A stretch of 64,000 nucleotides of DNA, from contig NZ_QUFI01000006.1 of NCBI RefSeq assembly GCF_003478505.1, positions 85,271 to 149,270 on the forward strand, in the 5' to 3' direction. The notes beneath the pieces are model-generated. The model was not told the origin of the DNA. It did not search any database and saw only the letters and a list, made by a program, of their open reading frames with translations. The stretch comes from Clostridium sp. AF27-2AA. GTDB lineage: Bacteria > Bacillota > Clostridia > Lachnospirales > Lachnospiraceae. The first letter of the stretch is position 1. Every line of letters starts with the position of its first letter. The translations under genes and the position numbers were made by a program. Below, piece after piece: positions 26,139 to 35,466 of the stretch.

Positions 26139-26989
26139 TATGCATTCGCCTTTCTGCTGATGATTGAAAACGACAGGTTAATGATCAGAATGAATACAAA
26201 GAGAACTACCGCCGTGGCGATCAGCGCTTCCCGGTGTAAGTCCGTTGCATAGCCCATTTCCAGAACAATGTTGGCAGTCATGGTGCGGACACCTTGAAGG
26301 ATGCCCTTCGGCATACGCGCCTGGTTTCCGGCTACCATGATGACAGCCATGGTCTCACCGATGGCGCGGCCCACACCCAGGATCACACCGGCCAGGATTC
26401 CGGATTTTGCTGCCGGGAGTGTTGCAAAAAATACGCTGCGCTCATGGCTGGCTCCCAGTGCCAGGGAACCCTCATAGTAGCTGGACGGCACTGCATTGAT
26501 GGCAGATTCCGAAACACCGATGATGGTCGGCAGGATCATGATACCGAGCAGGATCGATGCGGTCAGCATGCTCTTTCCGCTTCCGCCAAAAAGCTGGGAT
26601 ACGACCGGCACGATCACCACCATACCGAAAAAGCCATATACAACCGATGGAATACCTGCCAGCAGATCAATCGCCGGTTTTACTACCTTATACACCGGCT
26701 TCGGACAGAATCTTGACATAAATACCGCCGTCAGGATTCCAATCGGCACACCAATGAGGACCGCGCCCGCAGTGACATAAATACTGCCGAGGATCATAGG
26801 CAGAATACCGAAGATATTGTTGCCCGGCTTCCACTTTTCACCGGCCAGAAACTGGAATATGCCAATCTTTCCGATGGCCGGAATACCGTTTGCGAAAAGG
26901 AAGACACAGATCATGGCCACACACAGAATGGATACGCAGGCACTCAGCAGAAACACCATATGCATAAGCTGTTCTTTCAGATTTTTCAT
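26138..26989 (-). CDS. pstC: PstC, phosphate ABC transporter permease
   Basis: Second permease subunit, 283 residues from the ATG at 26989 (MKNLKEQLMHMVFLLSACVS). A longer frame adds 37 residues lacking family character, so the shorter start is preferred even though its ribosome-binding site (AAAGTGAG) is weak. The EAA loop reads SESAINAVPSSYYEGSLALGA. About six transmembrane helices. Separated from pstS by 190 bases that contain no other gene; I saw no strong terminator there. Confidence 0.92.
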   Translation of the reverse strand: MKNLKEQLMHMVFLLSACVSILCVAMICVFLFANGIPAIGKIGIFQFLAGEKWKPGNNIFGILPMILGSIYVTAGAVLIGVPIGILTAVFMSRFCPKPVYKVVKPAIDLLAGIPSVVYGFFGMVVIVPVVSQLFGGSGKSMLTASILLGIMILPTIIGVSESAINAVPSSYYEGSLALGASHERSVFFATLPAAKSGILAGVILGVGRAIGETMAVIMVAGNQARMPKGILQGVRTMTANIVLEMGYATDLHREALIATAVVLFVFILIINLSFSIISRKANA

Positions 26990-27179
26990 GATTCTCACTT
27001 TCTTTCTGTTGCCGGGAGAAGAAATTACATCATATCCGGCATGCTTTACATAGAAACAGGGCCGCAGTGTTTTTTCGTCACGGGTTATATCCTGCCACAA
27101 CGATGTCTTCCTGCTGCCCTGCTTCCTGTTTTTTCGTTTCAGTAGCGTTCTGGCAGACTGCTATTCACAGTCATGCTGT

Positions 27180-28136
27180 TTACTGAACATCTGCCCAGTC
27201 GGTGATCTCGCCGGTGAAGATGTCCTTCACGTTCTCGCTGGTCAGCTCGGCAACCGGGCTATCATTGTTGACTACGACTGCAATACCATCCATAGCGATG
27301 ACAGTCGAGGTTAAGCCGGCTTCCAGTTCGCTGTCCTTTAAGTCTCTGGATGCCATACCGATATCACACACGCCCTCGATCGCAGAGGTCATACCGGTGG
27401 TAGAATCAGACTGCTGAACCTCGATCTCGACATCCGGGTTTACAGCCACATAAGCCTCTTTCAGCTTCTCCATAACCGGAGTTACAGAAGAAGAACCAGC
27501 TACAACAACCTTGCCCTTTAAGCCGGAAGCGGTGTAAGCGCCCTCATTGCCCTGGCTGATATAACCGTTGTCCTCAACAACCTTCTGACCATCCTCGCTC
27601 ATGATGAACTTGATGAAATCAGAAGCAGCATCACTTAAGCCATCCTTGACTGCAATGTTGAAGGGACGTGCTACCTTGTACTCGCCTGCCTTGATGGCAT
27701 CTACCGTTGCATCTGCACCATCGATGGCAACTGCTTTTACGGTATCATTTAAGGAACCCAGGGAAACATATCCGATCGCGCCCTTATTACCTGCGATGGT
27801 GGTCATCATAACGGAGGTACTGTTGGTGATCTCAGCATCCTCGGTGGTGTTGTCTACCTTCTCGCCAGCATCATTCTTGCTCTCAATGCCGAACAGCTCG
27901 ATGAATGCGCCTCTGGTACCGGAACCATCCTCACGGGAAACTACGGTAATCGGGCCCTCTGCCTTGCCGCCGGCCGGCTCAGTGACCTCTGCCTTAGTGT
28001 CAGTCGCAGAACTTGCTGCCTCGGTCTGTGCCTCGGTTGCTGCAGCAGTCGTCTCTGCCGGTTTGCTTCCGCCGCATGCTGTCAGGCTCGCAATTGTCAT
28101 ACCCATTGCTAATACCATTGCTAATGTTTTCTTCAT
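27180..28136 (-). CDS. pstS: PstS-type phosphate-binding lipoprotein, apparently circularly permuted
   Basis: Extracytoplasmic phosphate receptor of the importer, 318 residues, lipobox SLTAC with Cys21, then an Ala/Thr/Glu linker. The segment order is unusual. PITVVSREDGSGTRGAF and the following 150 residues, normally the C-terminal half, come first. AGSSSVTPVMEKLKEAY, normally at the N-terminus, starts only near residue 208, and the protein ends at KDIFTGEITDWADV, which normally leads into SREDGSGTRGAF. All ligand loops appear present. Function as PstS rests on these motifs and on the operon. It heads the cluster behind the Pho-box array. Confidence 0.88.
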   Translation of the reverse strand: MKKTLAMVLAMGMTIASLTACGGSKPAETTAAATEAQTEAASSATDTKAEVTEPAGGKAEGPITVVSREDGSGTRGAFIELFGIESKNDAGEKVDNTTEDAEITNSTSVMMTTIAGNKGAIGYVSLGSLNDTVKAVAIDGADATVDAIKAGEYKVARPFNIAVKDGLSDAASDFIKFIMSEDGQKVVEDNGYISQGNEGAYTASGLKGKVVVAGSSSVTPVMEKLKEAYVAVNPDVEIEVQQSDSTTGMTSAIEGVCDIGMASRDLKDSELEAGLTSTVIAMDGIAVVVNNDSPVAELTSENVKDIFTGEITDWADVQ

Positions 28137-28234
28137 AATACGTTCTCTCCTCTTCTCTCTGTTTATGAATATTCTTTATTACGTTCTATGTTATCGTGGC
28201 TTTCATGTTCTCCATCTCTCAACCACAACTGCAT

Positions 28235-28289
28235 TGTAAAATCCGAATGTAAAATCAAAAAGAGGGGGAATGTAAAATCGGTGTAAAAT
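28235..28289 (-). promoter_or_regulatory. Pho-box-like direct repeat array upstream of pstS
   Basis: TGTAAAAT on the plus strand (ATTTTACA on the minus strand) occurs at 28235, 28248, 28271 and 28282, with start-to-start distances of 13, 23 and 11 bp. TT-ACA direct repeats at about 11-bp helical spacing are the form of Firmicute PhoP/PhoB sites. They lie about 100-150 bases upstream of pstS, with the toxin-antitoxin promoter on the other side. Confidence 0.75.
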
Positions 28290-28320
28290 AGAATTGCTGC
28301 AAATTAACATGCGAATTTAC

Positions 28321-28349
28321 TTGATAAGTTTGTAAGTATTACATATAAT
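28321..28349 (+). promoter_or_regulatory. Promoter of the toxin-antitoxin pair
   Basis: TTGATA and TATAAT with a 17-bp spacer, 30 bases upstream of the antitoxin ATG. Confidence 0.7.
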
Positions 28350-28378
28350 AAAAACAGAAAATGACGGGAGGTGAAATC

Positions 28379-28624
28379 ATGCCGAATATTAAACCTATAT
28401 CCGATTTAAGAAATTATACTGAGGTTTTAAAAGAAGTTCAGGAAGACCATCCTGTTTTTCTGACCCGCAATGGACGCGGCGAATTTGCCATTGTAAAAAT
28501 CGAAGAATTTGATAAATTGAAAGCTGCTGTACAACTACTTGCCCATCTGGAGCAGGGGGAAAAATCAGCCCGTGAAAACGGATGGCTTTCTGCTGATCAG
28601 GTAGAAGCACTTTTGGGAGTATAA
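28379..28624 (+). CDS. Phd/YefM-type antitoxin
   Basis: 81-residue antitoxin of a type II system. The N-terminal MPNIKPISDLRNYTEVLKEV followed by HPVFLTRNGRGEFAIVKIEEFDKL is the Phd/YefM DNA-binding fold; the C-terminal part would wrap the toxin. Start chosen at 28379 behind GGGAGGTGAAAT rather than the ATG six codons earlier, which falls on that ribosome-binding site. Three bases separate it from the toxin gene. Antitoxins of this class usually repress their own promoter. Confidence 0.85.
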   Translation: MPNIKPISDLRNYTEVLKEVQEDHPVFLTRNGRGEFAIVKIEEFDKLKAAVQLLAHLEQGEKSARENGWLSADQVEALLGV

Positions 28625-28627
28625 CAT

Positions 28628-28975
28628 ATGTATCTGTTAGAATATACACCGCAGGCACTGCATGACTTGCAGACAATAAAAGCATACATCGAAGAAAATT
28701 TTGGTATGTCCGTTGCCAGCAATAAAATCAAAAAATTAGCATCAACAATCCGCCAACTAGAACTTTTTCCACATTCGGGACCGCCATTGCGCGACTTACT
28801 TGCTGTAGCCTCCGATTATCGTTATCTGGTTGCCGGTCCAAACTATGTGTTCTACCGCATTGAAAAACAAAGCATCAAAATAGTGCGTGTGTTAAATGAA
28901 CAGCAGAATTTCATTCAAATTCTTTTTGGAATATCCAATTCTTCGGATTCCGATTCTTACTGGAAAGAATCATAA
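28628..28975 (+). CDS. RelE/ParE-family toxin
   Basis: 115-residue protein with the RelE/ParE fold pattern: YTPQALHDLQTIKAYIEENFG, LELFPHSGPPLRD, YRYLVAGPNYVFYRIEKQSIKIVRVLNEQQNF. Members either cleave mRNA on the ribosome or poison gyrase; the sequence alone does not decide which. The last 15 residues (SNSSDSDSYWKES) are a non-family tail. Follows the Phd-type antitoxin and ends just before a bidirectional terminator. Confidence 0.85.
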   Translation: MYLLEYTPQALHDLQTIKAYIEENFGMSVASNKIKKLASTIRQLELFPHSGPPLRDLLAVASDYRYLVAGPNYVFYRIEKQSIKIVRVLNEQQNFIQILFGISNSSDSDSYWKES

Positions 28976-28989
28976 ATTTCCACAAAATA

Positions 28990-29036
28990 TTATAGGCCCG
29001 CGAAGCCGCATTTGCTGCGGCCTCATGGGCCTATAA
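28990..29036. terminator. Bidirectional terminator between toxin and M20 genes
   Basis: TTATAGGCCC pairs with GGGCCTATAA, with an inner GCCGCA/TGCGGC stem. The convergent genes end 15 and 14 bases away. U-tracts are short on both sides. Confidence 0.65.
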
Positions 29037-29049
29037 TTGCAAAACTAAA

Positions 29050-30225
29050 CTAATTGTTTTTTATTGCTAACTGCTTTTGATAAGCAAAATCATCCTGAAC
29101 AGCACGGAACTTCTCCTCATCATCCAGAAGATCATACACTGTTGCAGCTAGAATCTGGCTCCCCAAAGCGATGGCTCGGTATGCCTGCGGTGTCTTTCCC
29201 CAATCCAGATACTCCTGTGAATGGGAGGAACTTCCTTCTGGAACAAAAGCAACCCGAATGCATGCGCCAGGAATCTCATGCATAACATTTGCAAAATCTG
29301 TAGATCCTGTTTTTTCTCTATCCGGCTTACAATTTGGAGCATGATATAAAACGGCATTCTCCATGAGCAATGCATTCAATTTCTTTGCCGGAATTTTTCC
29401 TTCAATACGCTGATGATAACAAATATCACAAGTTGTCTCTGTCATCATGGACGCACCTCTGACAACCAGTTCAAACCGACGAATCAATTCATCCAGATAA
29501 GTGGAATCGTAAGAGCGCAGACCATATTCACCAGCAGCCTCCGCGGGTACAACATTCATTGCGCCTCCGCCATTAGAAATGGCATAATGCATCCGGCTAT
29601 CCTCTCGAACATGCTCCCTCAAAAACTCAATTCCCTGAAAAGACAATAACATCGCATCCAGCGCACTGCGTCCAGCTTCAGGTTTCAACGCAGCGTGAGC
29701 ACTCTTTCCATGGAAAGTAACCGTGGCACTAATCTTTGCCATCGATTTAATATCCGTCTGCGTGGCTGGACCCCCATGCATCATAAGCGCAATATCCAAA
29801 TCTTTCAGATATCCTTCCTTCATCATGATCACTTTACCACCCTTGCCTTCTTCTGCCGGAGTTCCGTAAACAATCAAAGTGAAGTCCTTTTCTTTAAAGA
29901 GATGAGCCATGGCAGCTGCGGCTCCAAGAATTGCCGGTCCCTGCAACTGGTGTCCGCATGCATGCCCATTTGGAAGTGCATCATATTCACAGAGCAATCC
30001 GATTCTTGGTCCGTCATGACCCCAGTTATATTCTGCACGAAACGCTGTATTTAGAGAACCCAATCCACGTTGCACGGTAAACCCTCTGCTCTCCAACCAG
30101 TCCTCCAGAAGAGTGGAGGCAAATGTTTCCTGAAATGCCATTTCTGGCTTGTCGTAAATGGCATCTGCCATGGTCGTCAGTTCTGGCAGAAGTTCCTGCA
30201 CAAAATCTTTTATTTTCTGTTTCAT
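29050..30225 (-). CDS. M20-family amidohydrolase/peptidase
   Basis: Cytosolic zinc-dependent amidohydrolase of the M20D/AbgB-like group, 391 residues. Metal ligands fall in GHACGHQLQGPAIL and TPAEEGKGG; the dimerisation domain has ISATVTFHGKSAHAALKPEAGRSALDA. The C-terminal DFANVMHEIPG and EGSSSHSQEY are typical. Likely cleaves an N-acyl or aminoacyl amide. It is the last gene of a capA-like / yfcC-like / M20 operon, so its substrate is probably what the YfcC-type carrier imports. Identity of the substrate is not visible. Confidence 0.88.
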   Translation of the reverse strand: MKQKIKDFVQELLPELTTMADAIYDKPEMAFQETFASTLLEDWLESRGFTVQRGLGSLNTAFRAEYNWGHDGPRIGLLCEYDALPNGHACGHQLQGPAILGAAAAMAHLFKEKDFTLIVYGTPAEEGKGGKVIMMKEGYLKDLDIALMMHGGPATQTDIKSMAKISATVTFHGKSAHAALKPEAGRSALDAMLLSFQGIEFLREHVREDSRMHYAISNGGGAMNVVPAEAAGEYGLRSYDSTYLDELIRRFELVVRGASMMTETTCDICYHQRIEGKIPAKKLNALLMENAVLYHAPNCKPDREKTGSTDFANVMHEIPGACIRVAFVPEGSSSHSQEYLDWGKTPQAYRAIALGSQILAATVYDLLDDEEKFRAVQDDFAYQKQLAIKNN

Positions 30226-30234
30226 AAATTCTCC

Positions 30235-31617
30235 TTATACTCCATAACCAATAATCTGTGCAATCGAGCACAAGACACTGCCAAGAAGCAACCAAATTAA
30301 AAACAGCTTCCACATAAACTTCATCCAGCGATCATACGGAATATTTGCTGCACCCAAAATACCCATCAAAGCAGAGGAATGTGGCAGAACATAGTTACAG
30401 AAACCATCTCCAAACGTAAATGCCAGAACTGAAGTCTGTCGTGTAATACCAACAAGATCTGCAAGAGGCGCCATGATCGGCATAACAGCCGTCGCCTGAC
30501 CACTTCCGGAAACAATAACCAGATTTACAAGTACATTTACCAGGAACATCGCTGGTCCCAACAGAAATCTTGGCACATGGTTCAGCATATTACTGGAGGC
30601 AAAAATAATCGTATCAATAATACCACCAGCTTTTAATACAGAAGCAATTGTACCGGCAAAGCCAATAAGAAATGCAGCTCCCAGCATGGTCTTACAACCA
30701 TTGATAAACTCTGAAGCGATCTGAGATGGCGTCAGCCCAAGCAACAATCCTTCTACAATAGCAACAACAAGAAACAGGGCAGCATACTCTTCCAGATCCC
30801 AGCCCAGTTTCGTATTGCCAACAATCAGGCTAACAAGAGAAAGCAGCAAAACCAAAAGAATACAGATTTTTCTCCAATCCATTTTACCAAAAGCAGTCAG
30901 ATCTACAACCCGTTCTTCCCGCCCCTGGTCAATATCATATACCGGGCTAAGCTCAGGATTTTTGCTAATCTTTCTGGCATAATTAACCAGGTAGAGACAG
31001 GTTACAATCAAAAATACAACAAAGCAAACTGCACGATAACGTAAACCGGAATAAACTGGAACTTCCGCAATTTTCTGGGCCAGCACAGCCGTATTAATAT
31101 TCAGACCTGCAGTAGAAAAACCAATTGCACCGCCTAACAGAATGATAGCGACGCCAACGATGGAATCAAATCCCATTCCCATAGCAATAACAACCATGAC
31201 AGGCGCAAATGCAATAAAATGGTTCACTGCCTGTGTAGTGCAAATTACTGCAAAAGCAGCCGTCATAACAGGAACAAACAGATATGCCTTACCACGGAAT
31301 TGCCCTGCAGTAGAGCCAACCAGAACCTGCAGAGCGCCGGATTTCGCGATCATGTGAAAAGCCGCACCGGCAAAAATGACCGTATACATCAAATCAATTT
31401 TGGAAATCAGGGATTCCACGATCATCTTTGGTACCTTTAACAGGCTGACCGGAGAACTTTCCAAATACTGAAAAGAAGTGGGATCAACAACTTTAACGCC
31501 TTCCGCATTCTCAATACGCGCAAATTGACCAGCAGGAACAATCCAGGTCATTACAACAGCCAGCAAAATAATCATGACCATAATAACTAACGCATGGGGC
31601 ATCTTGAACTTTTTCAT
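30235..31617 (-). CDS. YfcC/DcuC-family membrane carrier
   Basis: 460-residue integral membrane protein with about 11-12 hydrophobic helices. MPHALVIMVMIILLAVVMTWIVPAGQF is the typical start of YfcC-family proteins (C4-dicarboxylate anaerobic carrier superfamily); SGSGQATAVMPIMAPLADLVGITRQ is the conserved substrate-site loop. Probably imports an amide, peptide or dicarboxylate-like nutrient for the M20 hydrolase downstream. Located 9 bases upstream of the M20 gene and directly after the CapA-like gene. Confidence 0.85.
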   Translation of the reverse strand: MKKFKMPHALVIMVMIILLAVVMTWIVPAGQFARIENAEGVKVVDPTSFQYLESSPVSLLKVPKMIVESLISKIDLMYTVIFAGAAFHMIAKSGALQVLVGSTAGQFRGKAYLFVPVMTAAFAVICTTQAVNHFIAFAPVMVVIAMGMGFDSIVGVAIILLGGAIGFSTAGLNINTAVLAQKIAEVPVYSGLRYRAVCFVVFLIVTCLYLVNYARKISKNPELSPVYDIDQGREERVVDLTAFGKMDWRKICILLVLLLSLVSLIVGNTKLGWDLEEYAALFLVVAIVEGLLLGLTPSQIASEFINGCKTMLGAAFLIGFAGTIASVLKAGGIIDTIIFASSNMLNHVPRFLLGPAMFLVNVLVNLVIVSGSGQATAVMPIMAPLADLVGITRQTSVLAFTFGDGFCNYVLPHSSALMGILGAANIPYDRWMKFMWKLFLIWLLLGSVLCSIAQIIGYGV

Positions 31618-32925
31618 CTACTTCTCCTCCGTTCTTATTTTTATCAATCCGTTTTCCATATACATTTCCGTACCAAATGGTTCACTAAGCCGTGCCAGTG
31701 TCTGATAAATAAGATTACTGTCAGTTTCATCAGCCGGACCCGGAATTGCTTTAAAGGACCGTACCTGCTCATAGCCAAGAGAAATCGGCAACATCTCAAT
31801 GCTAATACACTGCCCCCCCTCCATTACTACCCGCGGAAGCACAGACAGAAAGTTTTCTTTTGACTGCTGTCCGCCGTTTTTTGCCTTTGATTTTCGGTAA
31901 GCAATCGCTTCCCGCGCAGTGGTGGTGTACGGAAGCTTATACTTATCCATGAAGTCCGGGGGCAGAACATCTACGAACTCATTCTGATAAATAAAATTGC
32001 CCAGGGAATAGAAAACCGGCTTGCCTTTATATAGTTCAATACCTTTCAACTGATGGCAGCCACCTCCAAGTACCAGGCTGGCTCCGGCATCAATGAACGC
32101 ATGAGAGCATTCCTGAACAAAATCCTCAATCGATTCCATATTATCGTCTTTCATCTCATGCGAATGAAACATAACCACAACATGCTCCACATCACGTTTC
32201 AATTCCTCAATTGCACGGATCGTTCGATTCAAATCCACAGTCGAAGGTATCGTGATTTTGCCTTCCTGAGCATTCAGGCAGAATTTCATATCTTTAAATT
32301 CAAAAATATCATTGCTTTCCTGAAGTTTGTAGCCCGTTTTTAATCTGCGCTTATTTTTCACATTTACATTACAGACATCGGCTATTTCCTTCAATTGATC
32401 CATATGCGCTTGATTCAGCAAATATTTCTGTTCAAAACGCATGGGATTGATACCGGGACGGGCCGGTAAATACGGTCCCTGGATACCGGCTCTGGCAGAA
32501 TCATCAAACGTGGATGTAAGTGCAATCAACGCAGTACGTCCTGCAGCAGACTCTGCAATTGCCGCTTTGGATGCTTTTTCTAGGCTTTCTCCTGCACCAG
32601 TAAAGGCAATCCCTCGCTGTCGAAGAGCTGAAAGTGTCTGGAACAGGCCCGGGTACGAATAATCCAGCATATGATTATTGGCAATCCCCCAAAGGTTAAA
32701 TCCAAAGTCCAGCAAATCATCCAACACTGGGGCTTCTGCTGTCAGCCATGTTCCACCGGAAAATGTAGACGGATAACAATTTTTGTCAGTGATTGTGGTC
32801 TCAAGATTCACAATCCGAAAATCGCCCGTTTTCAGATACTCCTGAATCTGCATCTGACCCGGATAATTTTCAGGAAGACGATGCATGATCAGTGCGTCCC
32901 CGCAAGCAGTAAATACCGTCCTCAA
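31618..32925 (-). CDS. CapA-family metallophosphatase-like protein
   Basis: 435-residue protein of the CapA/PGA_cap family (calcineurin-like fold): CGDALI, VNLETTITD, GIANNHMLDYSYPG, VMFHSHEM, and GGGCHQLKGIELYKGKPVFYSLGNFIYQ. Start proposed at TTG 32925, since GGGGGGATTCA precedes it; an upstream ATG is possible. CapA relatives act in poly-gamma-glutamate synthesis or export, but no capB/capC is here. With an M20 hydrolase and a carrier in the same operon, a role in handling an amide-linked glutamate compound is possible but unproven. No signal peptide seen. Confidence 0.8.
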   Translation of the reverse strand: MRTVFTACGDALIMHRLPENYPGQMQIQEYLKTGDFRIVNLETTITDKNCYPSTFSGGTWLTAEAPVLDDLLDFGFNLWGIANNHMLDYSYPGLFQTLSALRQRGIAFTGAGESLEKASKAAIAESAAGRTALIALTSTFDDSARAGIQGPYLPARPGINPMRFEQKYLLNQAHMDQLKEIADVCNVNVKNKRRLKTGYKLQESNDIFEFKDMKFCLNAQEGKITIPSTVDLNRTIRAIEELKRDVEHVVVMFHSHEMKDDNMESIEDFVQECSHAFIDAGASLVLGGGCHQLKGIELYKGKPVFYSLGNFIYQNEFVDVLPPDFMDKYKLPYTTTAREAIAYRKSKAKNGGQQSKENFLSVLPRVVMEGGQCISIEMLPISLGYEQVRSFKAIPGPADETDSNLIYQTLARLSEPFGTEMYMENGLIKIRTEEK

Positions 32926-32954
32926 ATGAATCCCCCCTTTTTTTCTAATTGATA

Positions 32955-33026
32955 TTACAATTGTAACAAACACTTCTTGATAGAAACAGTATATTATGTT
33001 AATCTAAGATTAAGGAAAGCTTAATC
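32955..33026. promoter_or_regulatory. Operator-like palindromes in the capA/LysR divergent region
   Basis: TTACAATTGTAA (32955-32966) is a perfect palindrome. TTAATC (32999), GATTAAG (33008) and CTTAATC (33020) form alternating half-sites giving two overlapping inverted repeats. LysR-type proteins bind such sites between their own gene and the divergent operon. Confidence 0.6.
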
Positions 33027-33066
33027 CGCATATTTATATCTGTTTATTTTAATGGAGGGGATTACC

Positions 33067-34002
33067 TTGCGGCTAAAGGATGAAAAATATGTATGCGCCC
33101 TGGCAAACTATGGAACCATCCGGGAGGCATCTGAAAAATTATATATTTCAGCACCAGCGCTCAGTATGTATATCAATCATCTTGAAAAAGAACTTGGAGT
33201 GGATTTATTTTATAGAAATCAGCAGCGCTTTTTTCCAACTGATATTGGTAAAAAGTACCTGGAACGCTGCCAAAAAATTCTGGAAATTGACCAGGAATTC
33301 TCTATACAATTAGGGAAACTCCAGAGCAAAAAAGAAAACTCTATATCTATCGGTATGTACAAGCGATCGGCCGCCTATCTATGGATTCCGCTACGCGAAT
33401 CACTCAAAGCGAATTTTCCTGACCTAGAATGTCATTTAACGGTAGATAAGACAGAACGCCTGCGTGAAATGCTCAATAAAGGGGAATTAGACATGATTCT
33501 GCTTACCATTCCAAACAAGCCGAAACTTCAACAGATTTTTGTAGGCAAAGACGAACTTCTTTTTGCCTGCCCTACTGTGTGGAATCTGGAAAATACAGAT
33601 CTTGGGAACGGACGTTTTCCACTGACAGATCTGACAAAGATCCCAGAAGAAAAAATCTTTCTCCCGGGAAAAACACAAAATATCTATTCTTTTGTAATTC
33701 AGTTTATGAATGTAAACAACATTGACTATTCCCATTTTTCTACACTAAACAATCTGGAAATATCCATGCAAAATGTATCTGCTGGAATCGGATGCTGCTT
33801 TACATTTCGAAGCTACCTTAATACATTTCCATCGTTATCCAATATTACATTCTATTCTCTAAGCGAAACACCAACTCGGATCAACTGGTATTTGGAATGC
33901 CTAGATCATGTAATGGAAAGCAGATATTTCCACACCATAAAGAAGGAAATTGCCCGATTGCTTCACATTTCACAGATTTCTACAGCAATTCCGAAAATCT
34001 GA
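33067..34002 (+). CDS. LysR-family transcriptional regulator (module 1)
   Basis: 311-residue LysR-type regulator: N-terminal winged helix (ALANYGTIREASEKLYISAPALSMYINHLEKELGVDLF) then a periplasmic-binding-like effector domain (SIGMYKRSAAYLWIPL). I choose TTG 33067 because GGAGGGG sits 8 bases before it; the ATG at 33052 overlaps that site. Divergent from the CapA/YfcC/M20 operon, which it presumably controls in response to the substrate. Confidence 0.88.
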   Translation: MRLKDEKYVCALANYGTIREASEKLYISAPALSMYINHLEKELGVDLFYRNQQRFFPTDIGKKYLERCQKILEIDQEFSIQLGKLQSKKENSISIGMYKRSAAYLWIPLRESLKANFPDLECHLTVDKTERLREMLNKGELDMILLTIPNKPKLQQIFVGKDELLFACPTVWNLENTDLGNGRFPLTDLTKIPEEKIFLPGKTQNIYSFVIQFMNVNNIDYSHFSTLNNLEISMQNVSAGIGCCFTFRSYLNTFPSLSNITFYSLSETPTRINWYLECLDHVMESRYFHTIKKEIARLLHISQISTAIPKI

Positions 34003-34020
34003 GTACATCTTTATGAAGTC

Positions 34021-34070
34021 AAAAACACCGTTGAAAAGCCATGCAAAATAAGCTTTTCAACGGTGTTTTT
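34021..34070. terminator. Bidirectional terminator between LysR and glyA
   Basis: A perfect 19-bp inverted repeat, AAAAACACCGTT... with ...AACGGTGTTTTT, serves both convergent genes. Confidence 0.92.
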
Positions 34071-34077
34071 AATTTCA

Positions 34078-35325
34078 TTATTTGTACAGCGGATATTTCT
34101 CGCACAGCTTTGTTACTTCGCCGCGGATGTAATCTGCCTTGTTCTCGAAATCGGTTGCTGCCAGCCAGATGCACTCTGCGATCTTCGGCATATCCTCTTC
34201 CTTTAAGCCGCGGGTAGTAACAGCCGGGGTTCCGATGCGGACACCGGAGGTTACGAACGGGCTTCTCGGCTCATTCGGAACAGTATTCTTATTCAGGGTA
34301 ATGAAGACTTCATCACAACGGTTCTGAAGCTCCTTACCGGAGATGTCCATGCCGCGCAGGTCTACTAACATTAAGTGGTTGTCAGTGCCGCCTGTTAAGA
34401 GTTTAAATCCCTTCTCCACCAGTGCTGCTGCCAGTGCCTTTGCATTCCTGCGGACCTGCTTCTGGTACTCGGTGAATTCCGGCTTTAATGCCTCACCAAG
34501 GCAGACTGCCTTTGCTGCGATAACATGCTCTAACGGACCGCCCTGGGTTCCCGGGAAGATGGCTTTGTTGAAGTTGAACTTGTCAGCAGACTCCTTGCTT
34601 GCCAGGATCATGCCGCCTCTCGGTCCGCGCAGGGTCTTGTGGGTGGTAGTGGTTACCACGTCTGCGTACGGGATCGGGCTCATATGCTCACCCGCTGCTA
34701 CCAGACCTGCGATATGCGCCATATCTACCATTAAATATGCGCCAACCTTGTCTGCGATCTCGCGGAACTTCTTGAAGTCGATTTCTCTTGCGTATGCGCT
34801 TGCACCTGCAAGGATCAGCTTCGGCTTGTGCTCAACTGCCAGACGCTCTACCTGGTCGTAATCGAGGAAGCCTTCATCGTTAACACCGTAGGACACGATG
34901 TTGAAGTAAAGGCCGGAAAAGTTAACTGGGCTTCCGTGGGACAGATGGCCGCCATGGTCAAGGCTCATGCTTAACACCGTATCTCCCGGTTTTAACATTG
35001 CCAGGAATACTGCCATGTTTGCCTGTGCGCCGGAATGCGGCTGAACGTTTGCGTACTCACAGCCAAACAGCTTCTTTGCACGCTCAATTGCGATAGTCTC
35101 TACCACGTCTACATACTGACATCCACCATAATAACGCTTTCCGGAATAACCCTCTGCGTATTTGTTGGTCAGCACGGTTCCCATTGCCATCATGACCGGC
35201 TCAGATACGATATTCTCGGAAGCGATAAGCTCCAGATTTCTTCTCTGACGTGCGGCTTCCTGTTCAATTGCCTTGCCGACTTCCGGGTCATAGTTTTCGA
35301 TAAATTTCATTACCTCATTAACCAT
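34078..35325 (-). CDS. glyA: Serine hydroxymethyltransferase
   Basis: PLP enzyme interconverting serine and glycine while loading one-carbon units on tetrahydrofolate; 415 residues. Motifs: [30 protein letters not shown], and the PLP lysine in [16 protein letters not shown]. Start chosen at 35325 (MVNEVMKF) because AAGGAGAC precedes it and the protein then matches family length; the longer frame adds 13 residues. It is monocistronic with an unusually long structured leader. Confidence 0.95.
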   Translation of the reverse strand: MVNEVMKFIENYDPEVGKAIEQEAARQRRNLELIASENIVSEPVMMAMGTVLTNKYAEGYSGKRYYGGCQYVDVVETIAIERAKKLFGCEYANVQPHSGAQANMAVFLAMLKPGDTVLSMSLDHGGHLSHGSPVNFSGLYFNIVSYGVNDEGFLDYDQVERLAVEHKPKLILAGASAYAREIDFKKFREIADKVGAYLMVDMAHIAGLVAAGEHMSPIPYADVVTTTTHKTLRGPRGGMILASKESADKFNFNKAIFPGTQGGPLEHVIAAKAVCLGEALKPEFTEYQKQVRRNAKALAAALVEKGFKLLTGGTDNHLMLVDLRGMDISGKELQNRCDEVFITLNKNTVPNEPRSPFVTSGVRIGTPAVTTRGLKEEDMPKIAECIWLAATDFENKADYIRGEVTKLCEKYPLYK

Positions 35326-35394
35326 GGGCTTTGTCTCCTTTTCCGCAAATGCCCTCTCTGACACCTTTCAGGCAGTTGCTTTCCTTTGCATTTG

Positions 35395-35466
35395 TTGTGA
35401 CACAACGATTCCCGTAAAACACAGGCCGCCACGTTGTGACAAAGGCACTGGTAAGCCCAGCGCCTT
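35395..35466 (-). promoter_or_regulatory. Structured 5' leader of glyA
   Basis: Two hairpins lie in the roughly 150-base leader: AAGGCACTGG/CCAGCGCCTT (35442-35466) and CACAACG/CGTTGTG (35401-35438). A third element, TTGTG-A-CACAA (35395-35405), shares bases with the second and could form an alternative pairing. No known riboswitch consensus was recognised. Confidence 0.5.
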
